From Dicaeum eximium (lineage: Eukaryota; Chordata; Aves; Passeriformes; Dicaeidae), in contig VWZP01010904.1 of NCBI GenBank assembly GCA_013396995.1, forward strand, positions 6,574,244 through 6,638,243: DNA of 64,000 nucleotides. The letters run 5' to 3'. The notes below the pieces were generated by a model. That model was not told where the DNA came from and ran no database searches. It saw only the letters and a program-made list of their open reading frames with translations. The translations under genes and the position numbers were made by a program. Below, piece by piece: positions 50,001 through 62,000 of the stretch. Numbering within the stretch: the first letter of the stretch is position 1; every line of letters begins with the position of its first letter.

Positions 50001-53000
50001 TGGTGTAGCATCTAAGGTAGCTCTGACACTGCTGCCTTCCTGGGAAGCAAGAAGCCTTCTTTGGTGTTCTCTACGTGCCTTAGCTGTAACAACATACATC
50101 TGTAAAACAACATCCCTTTGCTCTACAGGTCTAAAACTCCTTTTCATCATGAAAGTACAAAATGGCACCATTCAGTCACAAAAGTGCTCTGACTGTAGGA
50201 GCTGCAGAGAAAGCTGATACCTGTACAAGGAAGAAAACCGCAAAACAGATGTTGGGAATGTGCTGCACAATATTAACAGAGTGGTGTCCAAGGGTCTGTT
50301 CCCAAACCCTCCGAATTCAATCATGTCTTGCAAAGCATTAGAGCTGTCAGTGACAAGTTCCTTCATCTCTGCATTTCTTCTATCTGTCATACTGTTCTTG
50401 AATCAGCCTTGTCCTCCCTGGGAGATCAGATTAAATGGGTCCCTGGATACAGCCATGGATCTCAGGATGATCACAGATTTTCATCATTCCCTATCAATTA
50501 TGGATTAAAATTAACAAAGTATAAAGTACTTTACCTTTGCATCTGTATCCTTGTTTAATGACTCCCCATAGCTGAAATTCAAACAAACAACAAGCCTATG
50601 TATTAATATATTTCTCTGCATGTTTGATACCTCCAGATAAGAAATACACTAAAAGCTCCACTCTTTTCTAAGATCTGAGCACTTGCAGAATATCTTGTTT
50701 TCCTACACTTCTATAAGGTCAAAATAGAACTATTTACCCCTTTAGCATAAGGTAAATAGAACATTTTATGTGTGTCAATGACAAACAAAATGTCTTGAGC
50801 TAGTACTGAATACATCAGCAGATCTGGCAGTTCCTCAAGAAGCTGTGGAGCTGGAGTAGATGGAGAATTCTCCTGTCTCAGCACCCTTGTCTGATCTCAG
50901 CTGAACAGAAGATTGGTGGGACAGTCAGTTTTATTAAACCTTCTGAGCCACAGGAGGCATGTCATGTCTCTATCAGGACATGAGTTCTAGCAGCCCTGTA
51001 GAGTGGAAGGCTCTGCAATTGGAAGTCTTTCCTGAGACTCTTTTTGGTGACACAACCAAACCCCACAAAGTATGAACCATGTTTAAACATATTGGCACTG
51101 CCTAGAGGGGAGTAAGGGCACCTTAAACATCTACAGGGGCAGAAGTCTGGTGTTCTATGTAACTTCACTGATGTTTTATATAGCTCCATTTCTGTGTATG
51201 ACACAAGGCAATTATGAGATTAAAAAAGGCATAATTCCAACGAAAGTTAACATAATTTACTAAAAGGTAAGCTTACAAATCCAGCACAGTTGTCGCAGAA
51301 AGTGGGCCTTAAGTAAGTGGTCTCTTGGAAGTTGTGAGCAAAGCCAAGTCCTAATTTGGAATAGATTGAGCTAGCCCTCATAAAGTAAGCTGTTATTTCA
51401 TCCCTGCTAATCAGACCTTCCCTGGAAATAAACAAGAAAAGTTCTTTGTGAGACAGATATTTTTAAATGGATAAGGAGAATTAAACATTTTTTCTTCAGA
51501 TTTTATAATAGCAATAGTTTAATGTGCAAAAAACTAAAGTGATCTCAGTAATCTTGCCAATTGCTTCCAAAATATACAGAAGCTTATCCACACATTTAAA
51601 CTGCAGACTGACAGGATAAATGGAATATCTGGATATGTGATGCAACCTCAAAACTACTTCATAGTAAACTTCGGAATAATCACTACTATATTTTTCCATG
51701 CTCTAATATGTTAAGAAAAATGTTCCTGATTTTATCAAAATAGACATTTGCCAGTTCTCTATTTTTAAGGGACAGCTTTATCATCGGAAAATTCTTTAGT
51801 AATATATACTGAATATAATTTGAAAAATGTTTATTTTTCTATTGTCTGTTTTTCCTTCTAAATGAGTTTGAATACCACTGCTGTAAGCACAATAAAGATG
51901 TCATTCACAACACATTTAGAAGATGCTTTTGTCAGTTATGTTTTCATTTCTGTCTGTACCTGAAGAGGATGATTTTAAGACTCTAATGATAAAATACAAC
52001 TTAAACACAAAATCCCCTAGATCTCTCCCAAAACAGATGCTACAAAGTTGATAAGCAGGTACTCACCAGTCCTTAGCCATTACACAAAATGAGAATGGGA
52101 AACTGGCAGCAATCTTTTCAAATTCTTCCTGGGAAATGTATCCATCCTGATCATGGTCGTAATTTTTGAAGACAGACTGCACAAGGTAATAGCATAATAG
52201 TTTATAATGAGGATGGTCTGAATTAGCACTTTAGAAAGCCTCCACAATATTTATGGATTTCCTCTCCCATCTTCTCCCAGTGTCTATTAAACAGGGCAAG
52301 ATCTAATTGCATTTTTTGCTTGAGACTAAAAAAGCATTATGATTTCTTGATTTACAGCAAAGCATAGGTATGTCAACACAGCCTGGACTAAAAGCTTCAC
52401 AACACAATCACAGCCGTTTGTTTATGTCTGCTTTAAGACCATTCTGTCCAGACCCACATACACAACTTGTACTAACTAATGCTCTCAATTAGTGCTCTCA
52501 AAGGTGGTTTCTGTAGCCAAATCAGTGTAGCTCTCTAGCTTGATTTACCAGGTCAGTGTTATGAGAAAATCAGTTATATGACAGAACTGTCAGGCAGACA
52601 CCTGTTTCCACTTGTGGAATGTATTACTGTTTGTCACTGGCTGCAAGGCAGGGAGCACACCTAGAACAAGTTCAGAAATATATTCCAAAACAGCCTGTAT
52701 CAAAGGATGCCTTGCCATATTAGAAGTGCTTAGGGAGAAAAGAAATGAAGCAGGCAAGCAAAGACAAACTCTTTACGTCTCTACCTCCATCAGTTTTGGA
52801 ATCAATCACCTTATATCCCATAAAGCAGGGAACTCAAAAGAAAAAGCAACCCCTGCTTGTAATAAAGCCATTGAGAGGCCTCCTGCCAGCCTGCATCAGG
52901 ATCATGATGCTGGAGGCCCTGGTAGAGATGGACTCCCTGGCTCCCTGGAAGAGTGACTCTGGAAGTACACAAACCAGCATTCACACCTCCTGCTGCCTCT

Positions 53001-56000
53001 TTACCCACTGAAGGAATTTCCATCCTCATGGCTGCTGCTGCTGTTTACAGGTAGGCAAATGTATCTGTTTGTGAGGACAGAAGTCCCATCCCTGTATTTT
53101 CTCACACCTTGAGATTAAGGCTATAAAGATTTCCAATAATATAAAGTACACTGGCCAGCCCTACTTACATCTACCATCCTCTGAACATGTTTGCTGATGG
53201 TTTTTGGATCAGGTTTTGGGGCCACTCCTGAGGCCCAGTCAGCAACTACTGGTGGTTTGGAAGGTGTCATAGGCTGAAAAAAAAATGGAAAGAACTTCAT
53301 TAGTTCCACATAGGAAGAATTTCAGTATTACACTTCTTCCATTTGTGACAGTGGACTATGTGGCACAGGACTGCAGAAATGACCTGCTGGACCCAACACA
53401 GTTCTTTTGATAATTACATGGTGCTTAAGCTCTTCCCTGAACCGTCAAAAGTGCAGTCATTCCTTAAATTGTCACAGTTCACTGACAGCCCTGTAAAATC
53501 ACCATTTTTTCCATATTTATAAAACAGGAACAAAACTAGCACATAACACTCATGAGTTTCATCATTTGAATCATATAGGAATTCTCCATTTGAAAAAAAT
53601 AGTATCAACTGCCAAGATTAAGACTGGTGTCATGTCTCTACACAGCAACTTCATTTGTCTTTGTGTTCATATTATAAAACCTGATAGAGTGCCAATTCTG
53701 CCATATATTCTATCTTACACTTCATCATTGACCAAACAATTTGCTCTTTAATGGATTTCACACAGTCTACAAAGCCAGAATGTTTTCAATCTAGCATATA
53801 ATAAAATAAAGTAATAAATTTGATGCAAGAGATAAAATTTTCTTTTAAAAATCCTGTTTTTAAATTACAATCGCTCATAAAAGCCCTCCTTTGTTTAAGA
53901 ATCTGCAAAGGCCCTTACAGCAGCTCGGTGGCTTCGTGGCTCTCGTGCATACGAAAGTTCATAAATTTCATCTTCTGTGTAGTAAAGATCAAGGGACAGC
54001 TGAAAACAAACACATTAGTTTAATCCCAGAACAGTCACTGCTACTTTATAAACTTGCTGCTGGAATGCATTCACATTTTTTGGTGCATTATTTTTTAATT
54101 TAGATTACACCTAGAAAAAAATGAACTTGAGCTGCACAGGTGTTCACAGTGATTTGAAGTGTGTCCAATTCTACATTACAGACTGTTATTGCCATTCTCT
54201 GTAAATCTGTAACAAAGTATTGGGAGTTCAGAAGCTCCTGCACTGAAATGAAGTATTCCTTCTAATTTATGTCCTGTCATATCAACAGGACATAAATATG
54301 TATGAAATTATGATCATAGTTCTACATATTTTTAATAGCCATTTTTATAATACATTATTTAGAAGAAAAAATTCCTAGCATAATTTCAAACAAAACATTT
54401 AAAACAAATAGCAGGAAGAAGTAAGAAGTTCACCACTTCACATAGCTGTATTTGAGGCCCTGGGCATGTGTGCCTAATTTCACACAAGAGTGCTCCCAGA
54501 GAGAACAAATAACCTCAGGCACATAAGCATTTTTATCTATTAGCTTTTTCCTCAAACAGGGCTTGCAACCAGAAGGTGGAAGTGGACTATCTGGTTTTTC
54601 CAAGATGAGATACTTGTTAAGGTCAAACAAAACACAAAACTGAGAAACAAGAAAGGAAGATTTACTATTTCAATAAAAGGTAGTATTTTAACTTACTAGG
54701 AGAAGCCAAAACTATTATTTTAACAATGTCCTAAGTAGTATCAATTTTTTAGTAGCATGGCACTGACTAGATATGACTGGGAGTGAAATTTATCAACTAT
54801 ATTTGACTAATGTTTATGTCAGACAGTTTCTTAAGCACCAGAAGAAACTTGGATAGAAATGCAGTATCTTGAGGGACTGAACTTTTGTGTGATTTTGTTT
54901 TCAACACAAGGAATATTCCTTATTGAAAGTACAGAGAGTGCATACTACTATAGTGAAGCAGAAAGAAACATTTCCTTCCCTTATAGAAATAATTGTAAGC
55001 ATACTGCTGAACTGACACCTCTACTCTTGATGCCACATAAATCATCACCAATTTTTTTCTCTTCTATTCCTGTGAATTTCCCCTTCAGGGAAAAAAAATT
55101 ACAATCTTATGTATTCATAATTAATAAATAATGGAATTCTCTAGTTATTTGATTGGTATATGACATTTTTAATTTGATGTATTTATCTTATCTAACACAC
55201 TTACTGTAAGCAAATGAACAAGGTCCATATTAGCTTCTAGGGGAAGTGGCATTTCCTGGAGTTGTATCAGCTCATCTATGTGGTTATACAGAGAATATAG
55301 TTTGTATACATTAATTTTTTTGTCCTCCAAGTAGTCTGGCATGCCCTCATAAAGGGATATCAAGTCTTTCAGGTGGACCCCGAGGATTGGGATCTTAAAG
55401 TTACTGCACTCATTATAGGCACGTCGGTAACTATCATAATTTCTGTAAGACGAAAGCAATTCTGTCATTTCATTAAACACCTGAAAATAAAAAGAAAACC
55501 AAAAAATCAGCACTGGCTACAGTTTCTGTTTTTGTCATACAGCATAAGAACTTCCCATGATATTATTAAAGGATTTACTCACAATGACTCTTGGAAAAAA
55601 TTTTAAAACTTCAAATGAAATCTAGCTATTCTTGATTTCCTATACCCATAAATTAGGTACTAATATGTAATTAGTTAATATATCCTAATATAGCCTAATC
55701 TATAATGCTGGTCTCCTTACACTCCCCATTTAGTCAAGTGAAAAGAAATATGATTCTCACAAATCAGGGGGGTCTGTATGCAGTCATGTGTAAGCATAGC
55801 ACAAGCTCTCTGACATCCACAAATGCAGCCATCTTCCCATTAAAATGTGGAATGCATTCTCTGGAATCACTGGAGAGGTCCTGCCAGAGAAACCCTATGC
55901 TGTGCCATGATCCCATGATGGAGTGATCAGAAGTCATACTATGGTTCAAGGTGGCATACCTGTCTTTCTAAGAATTTTTTTCCATGGGAATGAATTACAA

Positions 56001-59000
56001 ACAGTATCTTGGGTTTTTTATAAAGACCAAATTAATCTTCAGTCTAGCAGTATAAATATTTTCCTTGTTTAAAATTATATGGGTACAAAGTTGACTCATT
56101 AATATAATAAAATCAATGGACCAATGTTTTCTCCAGGAAGTTCCTGTCAAAGTTCTCCATTTGTAAACTTTACAAGCTGTTTGATATAGTTAAACCTTGA
56201 AGTGTGTTTTCAAGTCACTAACTACCAGACTTTTATTACCTGCTTTCTGTTAGCAACTGTATAAAATTTCTTGAAACAAAGTTATTCAAATGATGTGCAC
56301 ACATGCAGTCCTTAAAATGACAAAATTTGAAAACATGTTCCTAAAATAAGCTTTCTAACTGATTTTATAGATTCTGATACCTGAACCATTTCCAGTGGGA
56401 GGTCACACTTCAGGTCTTTACTCCAGGTATGCACTGTTCATTTAAGTTGATCATACTGTGGTCAAAACAGGCTCATTAGATACCTTTACGGACTCTTTCA
56501 GGCCCAAAAGGAATAAATTATCTTATTCTCTTAAGAAGCCACATGAATGCTTCTTAAGAAGCATTGCTAAAATTATGCCTTCCTTCCTTTTAATACCTTT
56601 CATCGGTATTTCACAATAATTTAACTGGAAATTAAAATTGATTCCTAACATTCCACTATTCTATGTGTGCATGAGGGCTAAATTTGTTCAAGTCTAAATT
56701 AAATAAAACCTGTCAAATGGAAAGATCAGATGAACAAAATCAGTCCTTTCACTCAAAGTGCAGTGCTCTGTGCTAGCATTTTACAGACTAAGGACGATCT
56801 GTGTTACTACAGAAGACAATAGTTTTGTTTTCAAAAGTTCTAGGATCCAATTCTCTGTTTTCATGTTTGAATATTATTCTGTACTACTGCATGTAAATGA
56901 AAATGCAGCTCATCACATCTGAGATTAAAGGAGAAACCTTAGAGAATCTGTATGAGTCTTGAAGAAAGGTAGGTTGCAAGAAGTGTAGGAGTAACTGGTG
57001 ATGTAGAAATGAAATAACAAAAACCCTTCAAAATCAAAGAAATTTTTATTCTGTCTTCCCATCTTATCCAATGAAGTAAGGTTGCTTTTAGTGTGTGCAG
57101 TGACAAAAAAAGTTGAAGGTTCTCTTATATGTAAAACTTAGAGAAGCAATACTAACCTTAATTACATCATGAGGAACACATGAGCTTGTTTCCTTGAGCC
57201 TGGAAATGGAACTGTGACAGAGACCTCCTATGACTGCCATTAATGTGTTGAAATTCTGCAGCTGGTGGAGCTTCTGTGTTGACATTAAACAAAAATCAGT
57301 ATCATTTAAAGGTTCAGGTTGCTCAACGTGCACATCCAAATTTTAATCTCCTCTGTAGTCTTCCTCTGAAGTCTTCTTACAGGTTTGTGCTATTTGACTT
57401 TATGTATTTTGGTAGAGTTGTGATTTTACTGGGTGTAACATGAACTTATTCTACTGTTATAAATCAAATATTAAATTTTCAGATACATAAGTCTTCAAAG
57501 TACCTCCTCAGTACTTCCCCCTCTTCCCACAGTCTACCACAAGTAGGAAACACTGCCTATTATCTTGGTTATGACTGCAGCTGAATTAATATGCAAAGAA
57601 TATGAATAGGACCATAGCTCTCCTTTTATCCAGAAAGGTGTTTCTGGTGAAATACTTCTAATTACAGCCAAAGCCATGAGAGTCACTCATGCTTTGGAAA
57701 GCTTCACAGCCACAGCTGGGAATCTCCCATGCTGATTCAAATGCAAGTCTAGCTTTACAGTGAAAATAATTTCTTCAGAATGAGCATGAGGAAGTCCTGG
57801 TGCCACGACACTGTAATATCTGAGCAGCTGGTGAGACAGCACACACACAAATGCACATGTGGTGTGCATGGGCAGGAGACCACTGCCAACACTCCCAGCT
57901 CACCCTACACTAGGAGCATGGGAAGAGCAGAAAAAAGGGCTGTATCAGAGGAAGACAAAATAAACACCAAACATGCCAGATTTTAACTGACCTGAGCAAC
58001 GTGAATAAACTTGATGAACACTTCAGCCCGAAGCTGTGGTGTTGGTCTGCTGAGAACCATTAGCTGCACCCACTGAGAGATACCATTGCAAAGAGAAATC
58101 GATCTTTCCATGGTTGGGTTCTCTTTCACACAACTATTCACAATGTAGTTCTGATAATCTGAGAACTTAAACAAATAAAAGAAGCATAAATGAAAATTCA
58201 TGTAGCTTTATATGCCTCATGATCTCTGTGTGGACAGAGGTCTGCTTTCCAAATGAAATATAAACGGTGGCTTTTTATACCTTAAATATCCATAAAACTG
58301 AAATCTTTTCTTTGTAAAAGCTTTGTTAAGTTCAAAGCAGGGGCTTCGACTAACTGAATTAACTGAAAACTTCTTTTTTGCCCTATCTCAGAAGTCTTGG
58401 CTCTTATAAATCCCAGGATGAGTAGAATTGAGGCTTTCCTCCCAGCCTCAGTGGCTTCGTAGATTCATCTATCTAGACATTGAGTTTAACCTTCTTAAGG
58501 GAAGGTTAAACTGAATTTAAATTGTAATCTAATAATTCAGTAATAGTTTAAGGGAGTTAACTGTTCAGTTTATGTATTCTGTAGCTGGGCCACACTTTTG
58601 AATTAAGCTACACTAATACAAAAAGCAAATTCAATAGGATTGATATGAAACTGAGACAACACCATTAAGAGTGAGGGCTACAGATTCCTTAATACTTTTA
58701 ATACAGCCTGTGAGATTCTCTTATGTAATCCAGGCAATCTAAAATTGTTCAGTAGACACCTGTAACACATTTTTTTAAGGCATTCTTAAGATTAAAGATG
58801 GCTCTTTTCAAAGCCATTCTCATGATTAAAGAGAAGAAATAATTTGCTTTTGTTGATGCAATTTTTATCCATTCTGTTGATTCACCCATTAACAAAAATG
58901 CAGAAGAATTTCAATCATCAGAAAATGTGACATGGGATTTTTACATCCATTCTTTACTATGACCACTAACATCTTACTAAAAACACTCATAGCTGTTAGA

Positions 59001-62000
59001 GTTGCTTTCCACAGGAATATGTGGACTAGCACTGATCTTTAAGCAAAGGTCAGGCTGTTGTTTGTTTCCTACTCTCCCTCTCTCACCTTCTTGCAACTTT
59101 GTAAATTTTTTCCATCTACTTAATAAGAACTATTAGCACTTTAAAAGCAGATGACAGCACATACCTCTATATTTGTCCTTATTCAATTAAAAATGGAAGA
59201 AATATCAGTAATAAGTAGAGCTGTCTCTGAGATTGCATAGTACTTACATTACAATTACTCTTGAATTTTGAATCCCAGTCAGGTTTGGCTGGATCTTGAA
59301 ATTTAAGCAACTACTCTATACAGATAGATAATTTTTCAATATCTGACTACATAATTATGGACTTCATAGCAGTTTCAGTACAACTATGAATCAGTTTATA
59401 TTTTTTTCTCAGCAGTCATCTCCTTGGGTAAAGTTTTTTTTTTAATTGCTGAAGAAATTAATCTCCAAAATGCTGCTGGAAAGTTTTGAATTAATTGTGG
59501 TACACAAATTTATTGTGGTCAACTGTAACAAGCTTCTTAGTGGCAGGTACACTAAAGTAGTTTAGGTATTTAAATATTGCAAGAGTCTGTTATTGTGTGA
59601 CTAACTTAAGAGCCTCAACAGAAATCCAGAATCCAGATTCTTACAAAAGAGTGTGGCCTCCATGTACTTTAAGGCTACAGATTAAAATACTTCCCAAGTA
59701 CCAGTATTACTCTGTGAACAACACTCCTTGCATTTTCATTTTCTGCAAGATGGGTGGCACCTCATGGAAGATTGTGCTGTATGCTGTGTAAGTGATCAAA
59801 CAAATATTCTCTTGGGACTTTAAAATGCCCCAGCCTTTAAATAGTTATTTCAGTGGCTAGTAACACAGCTGGTCGTTTTCAACCTTTCTCCTGGTATATG
59901 ATGCCACATGAGAATAATGAAAGGATTCTGTGGCTTAGCACATCATGAACATATTCTGCCAGGATTTAATTAATATAGCTAATTATTAATTACATATTAT
60001 TTTCTGACCCAAAGTCTTGGTAAGCTCAATTTATACAAAAACATATGCAGGTACCCTGCACATAAAATGTATGCATGTATGTAACTGTTGGAACTCCATG
60101 ACACATCTGACACTCTGACTAAAACCATACTTGTTATACTCATTAATTACATCTGCACAGAGGTTTTCAAAATGGTAAGTTATATAAGCTTTGCATATTA
60201 TTACTGCCTACAAGCAGCAATCTGTGCATGACTTCAGTTCTACAGCTTTTTAACACAAAACACAGTCACGTACTGTCAGCTCAAAATAAAGTACATTAAA
60301 ACACGACTATGAAATCTTCCACCATCTAGTGTGAGCTGCTTTTCTTGCATAGGTTCAGCTTCATATTGTAGTCTTACCAAAAAAACCCACCAAAAACACC
60401 TAAATAACAAGCAACAGCAAAAAAAAAAACCACTGAAAAAACCACTTTGCTTCCAGATTTTGGTCTCTAACGTTTTCTTTTCCATGCGTAAACTGTATCA
60501 GGTTTGAAAAGAGGCAATGTTGTAGCATACAATGATGCAAGTGAAGCCAACGTGCATAGGGAAGTTTGCATCTTATCAGCTACAAACATTACTGAGAAAA
60601 CAAATCAAATTAAAGAAAAAATAAATTATATAAATCCTTAAGAATTGTTTGTGTGTATGAAAGCTTGTATAATAAAATACGTTTAAACCCCTTACATTAA
60701 AAATGGCATTTTCTAAAGTGCTTTCTTATCTCTAGTCTTTATTTTGTTACACACAATCAAAAAAGGCAAGCAGAGTTCAGTGGCCATCTTCAGTGCAGTG
60801 CATTCATAACTGCACAGGATTGCTGCACTGCTCACCACAGGCACAGAAGGCTGGCATTCTAGGAGAATACTCCAAGGCTCCTTCATCCCATTTCAGCCTG
60901 ATTACTGACTTGAATCAAAGGATGCTGCCTGTTCTTATGCCCAATGACATATCTGGTTCTAAAAAAATCAGCTTCTTTGGAAGGTTTACTCCTCTTCCCT
61001 ACAACTGATCTTGCCCCAGCTCTCCCAGCGTTGAGGTTCATTCTCTCACTCTCATAGGGTTATAGCAGAAGGGTATTTACTCAGAATCTAAATTCCACTG
61101 GCCACCTTCAATACTAGTAAAATAAAAGAGTCTGGAAACAGACTCAGCATGTCCAACATCTGTTATGGCAGAGTTAATCTTGTAACACTACCTCTCTGAC
61201 ATATTTCCTATGTCTTGCCTATATTTGCTTAATACAAATAAGTAAATAAACAAATAAATAAAACTTACTGATATTCTTCTGAAAGACTTAAACTCAAGAT
61301 AGGTAAGGTGGTCTGACAGCTCCTCTGGCTCAAGGTGATCAAAAAGAAGTGAGACTTTCCGTTTCTTACTGGTGTTGGCCTTTACACGCTGTGTCAGCTT
61401 TCTAGACCAATCCCTAGAATTTCTGTTAAAACACAATTACTCCAAGTTATTTACTGAAGAGCAAAATTTTCCTCTTTCCCTAGGCCAGAGGTAACATTGT
61501 TTTCATGCCTTACTGCAGTAAAAAGTGAATTATTTGAGTTTCTAAACACCAAACTTCTTTCATGCATCTGAGACTATATGACAAAATATTACTGTTAGTC
61601 TTTATTGTATTGATGTAGCATTTTAAGTACAATACAACTGCCTTACTAAACAGCATGAGAGTCTATATAATTTCTGCAATCAGTTCCACATTTTCAGAAT
61701 AGCTGTCTCTAACTTTGTCTTCATTGAACACATCCAGCTTCATTTAATAATTCTTAGATTTCCTTGATCAACCTCTGAGTATGAACCGTCCCCCTTTGCT
61801 ATTGACCCATAGAATAATAAAATTTATTTCAATTTGAAATGCTAAATATCCTCTTTCATAACCAGATACAAAATGTATACCAAATTCTGCTCTGCTTTAT
61901 TCTGTGCATTTCCAGAGTACAAAGTGACACTTGTTTTTGTCACTTGTACTGTTCCACAGAACTATCTCACTCTCATGTAACAGGGAAATGTCTTCCCAAG

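Noticed and set aside
52811..53029. 72-codon minus-strand frame in a RASGRP1 intron
   Set aside because: GC-richer patch, but with no splice sites in matching phase and no recognisable protein.
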